Assembly: GCF_001927285.1 (NCBI RefSeq)
Contig: NZ_MSIG01000002.1
Coordinates: 372,001 to 436,000 of the forward strand
Length of the DNA stretch: 64,000 nt
Reading direction: 5' to 3'
Source of the DNA: Mongoliimonas terrestris
GTDB lineage: Bacteria; Pseudomonadota; Alphaproteobacteria; Rhizobiales; Pleomorphomonadaceae
Shown here: piece after piece, positions 29,189 through 43,024 of the stretch
How the letters are laid out: every line of letters starts with the position of its first letter
Position numbering within the stretch: the first letter of the stretch is position 1
The notes under the pieces: model-generated
Database searches by the model: none
What the model saw: the letters and a program-made list of their open reading frames with translations, nothing else
What the model was told of the DNA's origin: nothing
Made by a program: the position numbers and the translations under genes

Positions 29189-29569
29189 GAGCGGCAGTCG
29201 GGGTTCGGGATTCGGCAGTCGGGCTTCGGCAGTCGGGCTTCGGCAGTCGGGCTTCGGCAGTCGGGCTTCGGGTGTCGGACGTCCAGCCCTGGGCTTTGCG
29301 ACCGGTGCCGTCTGCGCTAGGGGCTGGAACGGCTGATCGGCGACGGGCTGTTCATCTTCGACGGCGAGACCCGGGCGGCGCGCCGGCCGCTGGTGACGAA
29401 CATCGTGGACGAGAGCGGGCAGCTGGTGTCCGGCCCGGTGACGGAGGCCGCGGCCGGTGATCGAGCCGCTCCTTCGCGAGCGGCTCGATCGATGGTTCTG
29501 GCTGGACAATCGGCTGCAGGGATGAGGCGAGTTCCTGACGACGTCAGGAGGTGCTGGTCCCTCCCCCGA
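29189..29569. other. Intergenic region with a 14-bp tandem array, a hairpin and a possible coding remnant
   Basis: The first 80 bases hold the 14-bp repeats. From about 29320 to 29460 the sequence reads in one frame as LERLIGDGLFIFDGETR...PLVTNIVDESGQLVSGP, with codon use like real genes. It begins just after an in-frame stop and lacks a plausible start, so it may be the remnant of a lost gene; I cannot name it. A 12-bp-stem hairpin at 29459-29490 (GATCGAGCCGCT / AGCGGCTCGATC) follows. Confidence 0.4.
29193..29268. repeat. 14-bp tandem repeat CGGCAGTCGGGCTT
   Basis: Four perfect copies at 29213-29268 are preceded by a degenerate copy at 29193-29212. Each unit is two heptamers (CGGCAGT and CGGGCTT); the first resembles the AGGCAGT heptamer that builds the ends of the IVP element at 15629-16093. 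Confidence 0.9.
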
Positions 29570-31009
29570 TCATCGGCCGAGGTGGAGGCCCTGTCGGTGG
29601 TCCTCGACGCGGCGCTCCTGGGCCTTGCCGGCGAGACGGGTGACCAGAAGGCCGCCGACGAGGGAGAGGATGGAGGCGCCGCCGAACGGGATGAAGGGCC
29701 CGACGAACTGGACGAGGAGATCCACGAGGGGCACCGTGCCGCTGGCGCCCGGCGTCGTCAGGACCGTGAGGAGGCCGCCGATACCGCCGCCTTCCACCGC
29801 CTGCTGGACGGTCCTTCCGAGGGCGGCGCAGCCTTCGAGCACGGCCGCCGGGGCATTGTTGGTCGAGACCACGAAGGCGCAAACCTCGCGGACGCTGGAC
29901 TCCACCCCTCCCGTGACGGCGCCGACGGCGCTGTTCGCCGCCACGTCGGCGGCGGTCTTGCCGAGGCCGAGTGCGCCGAGAGCCGTCGCGATCCAGCCGA
30001 CGATGCGCGCCTTGTCGAGGGTGAGGATGATGGTGGAGCCTTCCGCCCGGAGGGTGGCGGTGGTGGCGCCGACCCTGCCGGCCGAGAGCTGCCGGTCCGG
30101 CGCGCCGGCAAGCGCCGCGAGGGTTTTGGCGTCCGCCATGCCGGTGACAGGCAGGCCGTGGTCGCGCTGGAAGGCCAGCACGGCGGCGGCGGTGAGGGTG
30201 CCGAAGATGCCGTCCGACTTGCCGACCGCATAGTTCTTCGCTTTCAGGAGGTTTTGCAGGCCCTTCACCTCGTCGTGGGACATCGGCACGCCGGCGGCAG
30301 CTGGCGTCGGGATCACGGTCGCAGCGGTGCCGTGGCCTCCCGTATCGGAAAAGGCGAACCCGGCCGAGCTTGTCGTCGATGTGGCGGCGAGGATCCGGCG
30401 CACGCGGGCGAGCGTAGTCCGCCGCTCCTCATAGCTGTCGGTGTAGCGGTTGATGATGGCGGTCACCTTGTCGAGAGAGCCGCGGTCGGCGACTTCGTTG
30501 ACGTCGTTCACCGTCCACCAGCCGGCGGCCACATCCCAGGCGAACGCCGGGTCGGCGGCCTTGTCCGGGTTGGCGACGAGGTCGATGCCGATCGCCTCCC
30601 CGACCTCCCGGTAGTTGGCCTTGCCGGTGATCTGGATCAGGCCGCGGCCGCGGTATCGCCAGCCATCGCCCGGCTGGTCGTTGCCGAGGTCGGCGCGGTT
30701 GCCATAGACGCGGTCGGCGAGCGCTTCCTTGTTGCGCACGAAAGGCGCGGCGTCGGCCTCGTCGGCGAAGCGCTTCGGCCACACCTCCAGGATCCGGGCG
30801 GCGGTGCGGTAGGTGAGGTTCTCCTCAAGACGCACGTGCGGTCCGGTTTCGTAGGCGGTCTGGGCGAGGAAGAAGGCGAGCCGGGTCTCGCTGTCGAGGA
30901 TGCCGGCCTTCTTGAGCGCGGCCTCGCCGCGCGTCCGGTAGGCCTCGGCGATGGCGGCGCTGTTCGGGCCGTAGATGGCGCGGATCTGCTGTTCGGTCAG
31001 GGACTGCAT
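29570..31009 (-). CDS. GH19-type endolysin with peptidoglycan-binding domain and hydrophobic C-terminus
   Basis: A 479-residue protein. Residues ~1-205 form a chitinase-class-I/lysozyme-like domain (TAYETGPHVRLEEN with the likely catalytic Glu near residues 54 and 62; RGRGLIQITGKANY near 120-133). Residues ~245-300 are a PG_binding_1 domain (GIFGTLTAAAVLAFQRDHGL). The remaining ~150 residues contain hydrophobic, glycine-rich segments (IVGWIATALGALGLG; FVGPFIPFGGASILSLVGGLLV) that could insert in membrane, like a holin. There is no signal peptide. It looks phage-derived, but no other phage genes flank it. Confidence 0.85.
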   Translation of the reverse strand: MQSLTEQQIRAIYGPNSAAIAEAYRTRGEAALKKAGILDSETRLAFFLAQTAYETGPHVRLEENLTYRTAARILEVWPKRFADEADAAPFVRNKEALADRVYGNRADLGNDQPGDGWRYRGRGLIQITGKANYREVGEAIGIDLVANPDKAADPAFAWDVAAGWWTVNDVNEVADRGSLDKVTAIINRYTDSYEERRTTLARVRRILAATSTTSSAGFAFSDTGGHGTAATVIPTPAAAGVPMSHDEVKGLQNLLKAKNYAVGKSDGIFGTLTAAAVLAFQRDHGLPVTGMADAKTLAALAGAPDRQLSAGRVGATTATLRAEGSTIILTLDKARIVGWIATALGALGLGKTAADVAANSAVGAVTGGVESSVREVCAFVVSTNNAPAAVLEGCAALGRTVQQAVEGGGIGGLLTVLTTPGASGTVPLVDLLVQFVGPFIPFGGASILSLVGGLLVTRLAGKAQERRVEDHRQGLHLGR

Positions 31010-31130
31010 ACGGTAACCCCCCTTCAGATCGGGACGAGTTGTCCCGGACCCGAGGAGGCCCGATCGTCAAATACGTGTCAACGTGGATATCTATCGCTTT
31101 GGTTGTGCAACTTGAGTGAAGCGGTTGAAC

Positions 31131-31168
31131 GGAAAAGGCCGCGCATGGGGACACGCGCGGCCTTCTGA
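31131..31168 (-). terminator. Intrinsic terminator after eno
   Basis: Read on the minus strand, AAGGCCGCGC (complement of 31155-31164) pairs with GCGCGGCCTT (complement of 31135-31144), giving a 10-bp stem with a 10-nt loop and then TTCCGTT. It lies about 30 nt past the eno stop. Confidence 0.82.
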
Positions 31169-31195
31169 CATGTGGATGTCCGCGTCCGGCGGGCG

Positions 31196-34172
<2,977 letters not shown>

Positions 34173-34374
34173 GGGGGGTGTCCTTCAGTACCGGAGGGGA
34201 GACATTGGCCAGTGAGTCGGGGCAACCACCGGTGACACCGGAACCATGGCAACCCACCGCCCCGGTGAGAAGATCGAAGGGCAGATTATTGTCATTTCTG
34301 CTTAATGGCGGGAGATGTGCGGTCGCGCTGGGAGGCGCCGGCGGTCCGTCAGCCTCGGCACGCCGTGGGGATCG

Positions 34375-34962
34375 TCACGCTTCATGAAGGACGAGGCGCA
34401 TCAAAGGGCGACGGGGGGAGCGGCGGGCGACTTCGACGAAGCCGAGGCGGGTGAAGACGGGCGTGAAACCCACGAAGCCCTCGCCCCATATCGCCGGCCG
34501 GTCCGGATCGAGCGCGCAGGCCTCGACCGCGCGGGCGCCGGAGGCTCTGGCCAGATCCACGGCGGCCTCGGCCAGGACGGACGTCAGCCCTTGCTTGCGG
34601 TGGCCGCTGCGGATGAAGAAGCAGGTGATGGCCCAGACGTCGTCACCGTCGAAACCGTCGGTGGGGCGGCTCGCCTTGGCGGTCTGGAAGCGAAGGTATT
34701 CGGGCCGGGGACGCACCGCGCACCAGCCGACCGCCCGGTCGCCGTCATAGGCAAGGAGGCCCGGCGCGGGCCCCCGATCGACGATGCCGTGGAAGCCGTC
34801 GCGACGGGCCTCGCGGGACATCGCCTTCCAGTCCCCGCCCTGGAGCCGCGGCCAGAGGCACCAGCAGCCGGAATTGGCGCCCCGTTCGGGTCCGAAAAGA
34901 TCGACGAGGTCGTCCCAACGATCGGGGGTCAGCGGGTGGATTGCGGTCGTTTCAGGCGCCAC
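34375..34962 (-). CDS. GNAT-family N-acetyltransferase
   Basis: A 195-residue protein with GTG as the likely start. GNAT features are AVGWCAVRPRPEY (beta4 area), VWAITCFFIRSGHRKQGLTSVLAEAAVDLAR (acetyl-CoA loop and following helix, residues ~108-140) and the C-terminal FTRLGFVEVAR. The pyrophosphate loop R-K-Q-G-L-T departs slightly from the consensus Q/R-x2-G-x-G/A. The acceptor substrate is unknown. It stands alone with ~200-250-bp gaps on both sides. Confidence 0.85.
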   Translation of the reverse strand: MAPETTAIHPLTPDRWDDLVDLFGPERGANSGCWCLWPRLQGGDWKAMSREARRDGFHGIVDRGPAPGLLAYDGDRAVGWCAVRPRPEYLRFQTAKASRPTDGFDGDDVWAITCFFIRSGHRKQGLTSVLAEAAVDLARASGARAVEACALDPDRPAIWGEGFVGFTPVFTRLGFVEVARRSPRRPLMRLVLHEA

Positions 34963-35214
34963 GGGGTCTGGTCTCCGATGCTGTCTCGGGATGGACAGTC
35001 TACCGGACGAACCATCGGGAAATGTCAGGAGCGAGTAGCGGGTTCTTTTGCAGGCCCCGCACGCTCACACAGGCTGACGTGCCGAGGGTTTCACCGGGTC
35101 TACCGCGGCTGCAACGGTTCGCCCGCTGACTGGGATTGCGCCAAGCCACTCCGGGAGAGGACCTGCGTCATCCGTGACCGGCGTGGCTGCTGTTTGCGAG
35201 GCGGACCGTAGCTC

Positions 35215-35601
35215 TCACCAGAGCCGCTCCACCCCAAAGCCGTCGAGAGCCGTGTCGGCGGAGAGCAGGAAAAGCCCGTTCACGAGCGCCTGGGCCGCGA
35301 GCATGCGGTCGAAGGGGTCGCGGTGGGTGGAGGGGAAGGCGGCGGCGCACGCGGCCTCGTCCGGTCTGAGGTCGATCAGCGTGAAACCATCCCGTGCCAG
35401 GATCGCTTGCCAGTCAGAGATGAAACGACCGGCCTGAGGAAGTTTCCCAATCATATGCTTTCGTACAATTTCGTAGATCGAAATGGCGCTGACGATCAAC
35501 TCATTCGCTGCGTCGTCCAGTGCTCGACGTGCATTTGACGAGATTCTGTTCTCCTCGCTGTAGATGAATAAAATGACGTGAGTATCGAGGAGGATTTTCA
35601 A
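35215..35601 (-). CDS. PIN-domain toxin, VapC-like, with TTG start
   Basis: A probable endoribonuclease toxin of 128 residues. PIN-domain acidic residues are seen in LLDTHVILF (Asp near residue 6), SIYEIVRKH (Glu near 45), HRDPFDRMLAAQA (Asp near 97) and LSADTALD. I place the start at the TTG at 35601, which overlaps the antitoxin stop as TTGA and has GGGAGGG just upstream; a TTG at 35613 is the alternative, and no ATG is suitable. Base composition here is lower in GC than in neighbouring genes, which fits acquisition. Confidence 0.85.
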   Translation of the reverse strand: MKILLDTHVILFIYSEENRISSNARRALDDAANELIVSAISIYEIVRKHMIGKLPQAGRFISDWQAILARDGFTLIDLRPDEAACAAAFPSTHRDPFDRMLAAQALVNGLFLLSADTALDGFGVERLW

Positions 35602-35873
35602 TCGCCCTCCCAAGCTCTCAACTCGTCTTCCGGCAGAGGATCAAAAAAACTGTCCGGAACAACGAGTTCGCCACGCAACAGGCCGTAGCTCAGGCGCCGC
35701 GTCGCCGACGGTGGCGTATTCAGCCGTTCGCGCGCCGTTGGCGATAGCTCGGCAATCGACCGCTCCAACGCCGCCAGCCCTTCGTCGTCGAGGTCGTCGG
35801 CGCGGACGAGCGCGTCCGCCAGGGCGACCCGGCGGGCGAAGCGGTCGAGAGCGGACTTGTCGCGGGCGTTCAC
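35598..35873 (-). CDS. Putative antitoxin partner of the PIN toxin
   Basis: A 91-residue acidic protein preceding the toxin and overlapping it by 4 bases. The GTG at 35873 is preferred because GGAGG lies 8 nt upstream; a GTG at 35882 also exists. The C-terminus (LRGELVVPDSFFDPLPEDELRAWEGD, residues ~66-91) is the typical toxin-wrapping tail of VapB-type antitoxins. The N-terminal part is helical and Asp/Glu/Arg-rich; I do not recognise a standard AbrB or RHH fold in it. The pair probably autoregulates, as such systems do. Confidence 0.75.
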   Translation of the reverse strand: MNARDKSALDRFARRVALADALVRADDLDDEGLAALERSIAELSPTARERLNTPPSATRRLSYGLLRGELVVPDSFFDPLPEDELRAWEGD

Positions 35874-35932
35874 GAGCGGCACCTCCGCAGGCAGTCTAGC
35901 GCAGGACGACGCCGGGGAGAACGCCCCGCCCG

Positions 35933-37612
<1,680 letters not shown>

Positions 37613-37800
37613 TTATCCGCACCTTTCAAAAACGCCCGAGGCCGACGCGGCGAAGGACTGTCGCCACGCGGCCGGCGTTCCGGATCGGATCGGGTCCCGA
37701 AGGACGGCGGCCGTGCCTGAAGGCCGGCCACCGGAACGGCCGCCGGAGGCAGGCGGCCGAAGACGCGCGGAGCGGGCGCGGAAGAACGGACGGACCGTCC

Positions 37801-38430
37801 TCACTGACCCGGCGTCGGCGCGGTCGGCGCCGGCGATTCGGGCGCGGTCACGGCCGGCGGGACCGCCGGAGCCGGCGCCTCGGGCGCGGTCGCGGCGGGG
37901 GGTGTCGGCGCGCCGGGCGCGGGTGCGGCCGGTGCCGGATCGACCGTGAAGGGCGCGTCGGCGGCCGGCACGTCCGGCGTCACGGGAGCCTGGTCGAGGG
38001 TGGCGCCGCCCGACGGCGCGGCCGGAGCCGGAACGGCGGGGACCTGCGGGGCGCCGGCCGGCGCTTCCGGGATCTGCGCGCCCGGCGCGGGGGTCCGCCG
38101 CAGCTGGTTGAGGTCGTCGAGCACGCCGCCGCTGCCGCCGCCGACGGCGCCCGGATCGGTCGCCGGCGCGGTGGCGCCCGGTACGGTGTCGAACACGGAT
38201 CCCGCGTCGCCCATGAAGCGCGGCAGCACGGAGAGGGCGAGCGAGGTGAGGAAGAACACGGTCGCCAGGATGGCGGTGGTGCGGGTGAGAACGTTCGCCG
38301 TGCCGCGGCTGGTCATGAACCCGCCGCCGCCGCCGATACCGAGCGCACCACCTTCGGAGCGCTGCAGGAGTACGACGCCGACCAGGGCGACCACCACCAT
38401 GAGGTGGACGACGAGAAGAACCGTTTGCAT
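37801..38430 (-). CDS. secG: Preprotein translocase subunit SecG with Pro/Ala-rich extension
   Basis: Accessory subunit of the SecYEG channel. Two transmembrane helices (residues ~2-19 and ~53-72) flank the conserved loop LLQRSEGGALGIGGGGGFMTSRGTANVLTRTTA. The protein has 209 residues against ~110 in E. coli. The extra ~130 C-terminal residues are dominated by Ala, Pro and Gly (PAPAAPSGG, APAPGAPTPPA), so they are probably disordered and lie on the side of the C-terminus. Pro/Ala tails are frequent in alphaproteobacterial SecG. Confidence 0.93.
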   Translation of the reverse strand: MQTVLLVVHLMVVVALVGVVLLQRSEGGALGIGGGGGFMTSRGTANVLTRTTAILATVFFLTSLALSVLPRFMGDAGSVFDTVPGATAPATDPGAVGGGSGGVLDDLNQLRRTPAPGAQIPEAPAGAPQVPAVPAPAAPSGGATLDQAPVTPDVPAADAPFTVDPAPAAPAPGAPTPPAATAPEAPAPAVPPAVTAPESPAPTAPTPGQ

Positions 38431-38703
38431 GAGGTCAGGAAACCTTGTCCAGAAAGCACGGCACGAGGGCGGCGCACGCGCCAACGGGCCCTCGCGGGTA
38501 CTCGAGCCGGCGGCGTTGTACACGAAGGCTCGTCGGCTTTCCACCCTCGCCGTGGCTATGGGCCCGACGGCCGATGCCGGTAGATAAGGCGACGGGCGTT
38601 CCGGCACCAGGGTGGGGATGCGGGAAGGTTGGGGGAATGGGGAGTTGGCGGAGGGGATGGGGCGGTTGGGGGTGGAGGGGCTGGGCGGTTAGGGGCGGAG
38701 GTT

Positions 38704-38742
38704 CCCCCTCTCCCCAACCCTCTCCCTCAAGGGGAGAGGGGG
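38704..38742. repeat. REP-like CCCCTCTCCCC...GGGGAGAGGGGG copy
   Basis: Single copy of the family found as a pair at 7510-7656 and as two copies at 52298-52427. The unit folds as a hairpin between its CT-rich left part and AG-rich right part, with CTCAAGG in the middle. Confidence 0.85.
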
Positions 38743-38794
38743 TCGGTTGGAGGTGGGGGTGAGGCGATCGCCTGCCCATGAACTCCAAGATCCT

Positions 38795-38894
38795 CATGGT
38801 CCGCGAAGGCGGACCAGCCACGCATTGAACGATCGCCGAACGGGCGCCGGGGTGCTTGCGCAAATGCGTGGGTGGTCCGCCTTCGCGGACCATG
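38795..38894. repeat. 32-bp inverted repeat with inner palindromes
   Basis: Arms 38795-38826 and 38863-38894 are reverse complements with one mismatch. Each arm begins with its own palindrome GGTCCGCGAAGGCGGACC, and 36 bases lie between the arms. It could form a large cruciform or a four-armed RNA structure if transcribed. Confidence 0.85.
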
Positions 38895-39030
38895 ACGGAT
38901 GTTGCGGCAGGGCGGGGGGCACTTTTGCCACGGCATTTTCGTTGCGCCCTCTCCTTCAAGCCCTCCACCCTCTCCTTCAAGCCTCCCGCCCTCCCCTACA
39001 CGGGAGACGAAGCGACGACCGCGCCCTTGC

Positions 39031-39777
39031 TCAGCGGTAGGCGTCGATGATGGCGAGCAAGTCGGCGGCTTTCAGGCTGGCGCCGCCGACGAGGGCGCCG
39101 TCGACGTCGGGGACGGCCATGAGCTCGCGGGCGTTCGACGGCTTGACGGAGCCGCCGTAGAGGATTCGGACCGCCGCGCCGGCCTCGCCGAAGCGCGCCA
39201 CGAGCGCGCCCCGGATGGCGTGGTGCACCTCCGCGACGTCGGCGGTCGTGGGGGTGAGGCCGGTGCCGATGGCCCAGACGGGCTCGTAGGCGACGACGGT
39301 GTTGGCGCCCGTGACGCCGTCCGGCAAGGAGCCGGCGAGCTGGGTGCCGACGACCGAAAGGGTCTGGCCAGCCTCGCGCTCGGCGCGGGTCTCGCCGACG
39401 CAGACAATGGCGGCGAGGCCGGCGCGCCAGGCGGCCTCGGCCTTGGCGCGGACGACCGCGTCGGTCTCGCCGTAGTCGGCGCGGCGCTCCGAATGGCCGA
39501 CGATCACGAAGGCGCAGCCGGCGTCCTTCAGGGCCTCGGCGCTGATGTCACCGGTGTGGGCGCCGGCGGATTCCGCGTGGCAGTCCTGGCCGCCAACGGC
39601 GAGGGTGCCGCGGGCCGCGAAGGCGGCGACGAGGGTGGCGGGCGGGCAGATGAGCACCTCCACGCGGGCAGCGAGCGCCGGGTCCAGCCGCTCCGCCATG
39701 GCGTCGAACTCGGACATGGAGGCCTTGAGGCCGTTCATCTTCCAATTGCCGGCGACGAGCGGGGTGCGGTGGACCAT
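39031..39777 (-). CDS. tpiA: Triose-phosphate isomerase
   Basis: Interconverts dihydroxyacetone phosphate and glyceraldehyde 3-phosphate; 248 residues. Asn-Lys of the active site is in AGNWKMNG (residues ~8-15), the electrophile His in VIVGHSERR (~93-101), the catalytic Glu in [10 protein letters not shown] (~165-174), and the phosphate loop is GGSVKPSNA near 208. Divergent from the PpiD-like gene. Confidence 0.97.
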   Translation of the reverse strand: MVHRTPLVAGNWKMNGLKASMSEFDAMAERLDPALAARVEVLICPPATLVAAFAARGTLAVGGQDCHAESAGAHTGDISAEALKDAGCAFVIVGHSERRADYGETDAVVRAKAEAAWRAGLAAIVCVGETRAEREAGQTLSVVGTQLAGSLPDGVTGANTVVAYEPVWAIGTGLTPTTADVAEVHHAIRGALVARFGEAGAAVRILYGGSVKPSNARELMAVPDVDGALVGGASLKAADLLAIIDAYR

Positions 39778-40023
39778 GGGGGACTACTCCTTTTGACGAG
39801 GATCCGGCTCTAGCCCAAGTGCGCGGTGTCGGCCATTGGGCGTTTGGTGCATCGGCTGGCGGGCGGAGGGGGGCTGCCCGGGGTGGAAGGCGCACTGGCG
39901 GGTCGCCTTGTGTCGGCCGGGCGGCGTCCTTATGATCCGCCCGCTTCGCGCCGGGGGGTCCGGCGCCTGACGACAGACATGGGACCGGCGCCGGGCGGCG
40001 CCCCTCCTTCATCGGACGGATCA

Positions 40024-41910
40024 ATGCTTGACGCTCTGCGCCGCGGCGCCACCACCTGGGTCGCCAAGATCCTTCTCGGCCTCCTGGTTCTCTCCTTCGC
40101 CATCTGGGGCATCGCGGACGTGTTCCGGGGCGGGCAGACCCGCGCCGTCGCCGAGGTGGGCGACACGGAGATCGACCTGCCGGCCTTCCAGAGCACCTAC
40201 CAGCGCGAGCTGCAGGCGCTGTCGCGCCAGATCGGCCAGCCGCTGACGGCAGACATGGCGGCGCAGTTCGGCCTGCCGCAGCGGGTGCTGGGCCGGATGA
40301 TGGCGGAGGCGACGCTGACGGAATCGGCGCGGCGCCTGGGGCTCGGCGTCTCGGACCAGACGGTGGCGACGACGATCGCGGCGGACCCGTCCTTCATCAC
40401 GGGCGGCCAGTTCAATAGGGCGCAGTTCCAGCAGCTGCTGCGGCAGGCGGGGCTGACGGAGGTGCAGTATCTGGCCGACCAGCGCGAGCTGACCATCCGC
40501 CAGCAGGTGTTCGAAGGTCTCGTCGGCGGCCTCCGGGTGCCGACGGCCCTCGTGGAGCCGATCGCGCGGTTCCGCAACGAGGTGCGGACGGTGGACTATG
40601 TGGTGCTGGAGCGCGCCGCCGTGGAGCCGATCGCGCCGCCGACGGAGGACGAGCGGACCGCTTACTTTGAAGAGAACAAGGCCGCCTTCCGGGCGCCGGA
40701 ATATCGCAAGCTGCAGGTGGTGGCGCTGACGCCGGCCGCGCTCGCCGACCCCTCCGCGGTGACCGACGAGGCGGCGCGGGCCGAATACGAGCGCACGCGC
40801 GGCCAGTATGGCCAGCCGGAGCAGCGGCGGGTGCAGCAGATCCTGTTCCCGACCGTGGAGGAGGCCGAGGCGGCCGCCACGCGGATCGCCGGCGGCACGA
40901 CCTTCGAGGCGGTGGCGGAGGAGCGCGGGCTGTCGGCGACGGACCTGGACCTGGGGCTCCTGGCCAAGAGCGCCATGGTGGACCCGGCGGTGGCGGACGT
41001 GGCCTTCGGGCTCGCCCCGAACACGGTGAGCGCCCCGGTGAAGGCGCGCTTCGGCGGCGCGCTGGTGCGCGTGACCGAGGTGGTGCCGGAGAGCATCCAG
41101 CCGTTCGAGGCGGTGGCGGGCGGGATCCGCGACGCGATCGCGCAGCGGACCGCCGAGCGGACGCTGCTTGAGACCGAGCAGGAGATCGAGGACGCGCGGG
41201 CGGGCGGCGCCACCCTGCAGGAGGTGGCGGACCGGTTCGGCCTGACGCTGCAGACCATCGAGGCGGTGTCGGCCGAGGGCACGGACCCGGCCGGCCAGAT
41301 GGTGATGCTGCCGGACGCCGAGGGGCTGCTGGCGGCGGCCTTCGAGAGCGACGTGGGCGTGGAGAACGACCCGCTGGCGGTGACCGGCCGGGGCTATGCG
41401 TGGTTCGAGGTGGTGTCGGTGACGCCGGCCCGCGACCGCACCCTGGAGGAGGTGTCCGACCAGGTGGTGGAACGCTGGACCAACGATCAGGCGGCCGAGC
41501 GGCTGGCCGAACGGGCCGACCAGCTGGTGGCGGACGTGAAGGGCGGCAAGCCCTTCGCCGAGGCGGCCGCCGGCGCCGGGCTGACGGTGACCCGCTCGCC
41601 GGCCTTCGCCCGCAACGGCGATCTGCCGGGGCTCGGCGAGGTGGGCGTCGACGCGGCGTTCGGCGGGCCGGACGGCTATGTGACGTCCGTGGATGCGGAC
41701 GACGGGCGGCAGATCGTGCTGCAGGTGGTGAACGCCGTGGTGCCGCCCTTCTTCGCCGAGGAGGCGGGCAACGCCGAGGTGGCGACCGCCTTCAGCGAAG
41801 AGATGCGCGAGAGCCTGATCACCCGCTACGTGGACGGCCTGCAGGCGAGCCTCGGCGTTGCGGTGAACCAGCAGGCGCTGGATCTGGCGATCGGCGTCTC
41901 GGGGCGTTGA
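40024..41910 (+). CDS. Membrane-anchored peptidyl-prolyl isomerase, PpiD/SurA-like
   Basis: Periplasmic folding factor of 628 residues. One N-terminal anchor helix (residues ~15-33, [20 protein letters not shown]) is followed by a SurA_N-type chaperone region (~40-230). A parvulin-like rotamase domain (~240-370) contains [21 protein letters not shown] and [22 protein letters not shown] long C-terminal region matches PpiD layout. Known members assist outer-membrane and secreted proteins at the Sec exit. It is followed after 88 nt by trpD. Confidence 0.92.
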   Translation: MLDALRRGATTWVAKILLGLLVLSFAIWGIADVFRGGQTRAVAEVGDTEIDLPAFQSTYQRELQALSRQIGQPLTADMAAQFGLPQRVLGRMMAEATLTESARRLGLGVSDQTVATTIAADPSFITGGQFNRAQFQQLLRQAGLTEVQYLADQRELTIRQQVFEGLVGGLRVPTALVEPIARFRNEVRTVDYVVLERAAVEPIAPPTEDERTAYFEENKAAFRAPEYRKLQVVALTPAALADPSAVTDEAARAEYERTRGQYGQPEQRRVQQILFPTVEEAEAAATRIAGGTTFEAVAEERGLSATDLDLGLLAKSAMVDPAVADVAFGLAPNTVSAPVKARFGGALVRVTEVVPESIQPFEAVAGGIRDAIAQRTAERTLLETEQEIEDARAGGATLQEVADRFGLTLQTIEAVSAEGTDPAGQMVMLPDAEGLLAAAFESDVGVENDPLAVTGRGYAWFEVVSVTPARDRTLEEVSDQVVERWTNDQAAERLAERADQLVADVKGGKPFAEAAAGAGLTVTRSPAFARNGDLPGLGEVGVDAAFGGPDGYVTSVDADDGRQIVLQVVNAVVPPFFAEEAGNAEVATAFSEEMRESLITRYVDGLQASLGVAVNQQALDLAIGVSGR

Positions 41911-41998
41911 CGCCCGGCGGCGGCGGTCCGCAGAGTGGCGGGCGGCGGCGGCGATCGGCGGCGCGATACGGGGACAAGCGGGGGCGAAGGTCACCACC

Positions 41999-43024
41999 AT
42001 GAGCGAGTTCAAGGCGTTGATCGGCAAGGTCGCGACCGGCGCGGCCCTGTCGCGGGAGGAGGCCCGGGCGGCCTTCGGCGTGATGATGTCGGGCGAGGCG
42101 ACGCCGGCCCAGATCGGCGGCTTCCTGATGGCGCTCCGGGTGCGCGGCGAGACGGTCGACGAGATGACCGGCGCCGTGGAGGTGATGCGGGCGAAGATGC
42201 TGCGCGTCGCCGCCCCGGCGGACGCCCTCGACATCGTCGGCACCGGCGGCGACGCCTCGGGCAGCCTCAACATCTCCACCGCGTCCGCCTTCGTGGCGGC
42301 GGGCGCCGGGGTGCCGGTGGCCAAGCACGGCAACCGGGCGCTGTCGTCGCGCTCCGGCTCGGCGGACGTGCTCGCCGCGCTCGGCGTCGGCATCGATCTT
42401 TCGCCGGACCAGATCGCCCGCTGCATTTTGGAGGCGGGCTGCGGCTTCATGTTCGCGCCGGCACACCACGCGGCCATGAAGCACGTGGGGCCGAGCCGGG
42501 TGGAGCTCGGCACGCGAACCATCTTCAACCTGTTGGGGCCGCTCTCCAACCCGGCCGGCGTGCGGCGCCAGCTGGTCGGCGTGTTCGCCGCCCCCTGGCT
42601 GGAGCCGGTGGCGGCGGTGCTGCGCGACCTCGGGTCCGAGGCGGTGTGGGTGGTGCACGGCTCCGACGGGCTCGACGAGATCACCACGGCCGGCCCGACG
42701 CGGGTGACCGAGCTGAAGGACGGCGCGCTCCGCTCGTTCGACATCACACCGGAGGACGCGGGCGTGCCCGGCCATCCGAAGGACGCCGTGAAGGGCGGGA
42801 CGGCGGAGGAGAACGCCGCCGCACTCCTCGCCCTCCTCGACGGGGCGCCCGGCGCCTACCGGGACACGGTGCTGATGAACGCCGGCGCCGCCCTCCTGGT
42901 GGCGGGCCGGGCAGAAGGCCTGAAGGAGGGCGCGATGCTCGCCGCCCGGTCGATCGACAGCGGCGCCGCGCGCGGCGTGCTCGACGCGCTGAAGCGCGCC
43001 TCCAACCCGCCGGCGGACGCATGA
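41999..43024 (+). CDS. trpD: Anthranilate phosphoribosyltransferase
   Basis: Second committed step to tryptophan: joins anthranilate and PRPP. It has 341 residues. The PRPP loop is [20 protein letters not shown] (residues ~78-97), followed by [21 protein letters not shown] (~107-127); [11 protein letters not shown] near 175 and the acidic metal site in SDGLDEITT near 222 are present. The stop overlaps the trpC start as ATGA. trpE and trpG are not in this window. Confidence 0.96.
   Translation: MSEFKALIGKVATGAALSREEARAAFGVMMSGEATPAQIGGFLMALRVRGETVDEMTGAVEVMRAKMLRVAAPADALDIVGTGGDASGSLNISTASAFVAAGAGVPVAKHGNRALSSRSGSADVLAALGVGIDLSPDQIARCILEAGCGFMFAPAHHAAMKHVGPSRVELGTRTIFNLLGPLSNPAGVRRQLVGVFAAPWLEPVAAVLRDLGSEAVWVVHGSDGLDEITTAGPTRVTELKDGALRSFDITPEDAGVPGHPKDAVKGGTAEENAAALLALLDGAPGAYRDTVLMNAGAALLVAGRAEGLKEGAMLAARSIDSGAARGVLDALKRASNPPADA

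Larger units (their letters stand above)
38431..39030. other. Repeat-bearing intergenic region between secG and tpiA
   Basis: This 600-bp gap lies between two minus-strand genes. It contains a G-rich stretch (38615-38700), one copy of the CCCCTCTCCCC repeat (38704-38742) and a large inverted repeat (38795-38894). The remaining ~130 bases before the tpiA stop are CT-rich. No gene or RNA is supported. Confidence 0.6.

Noticed and set aside
29193..29268. A CRISPR array from the regularly spaced 14-bp repeats.
   Set aside because: Units are contiguous with no spacers, too short, and no cas genes are in the window.
34963..35214. Possible tRNA or small RNA in the gap between the GNAT and PIN genes.
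   Set aside because: No cloverleaf or terminator-like structure could be drawn.
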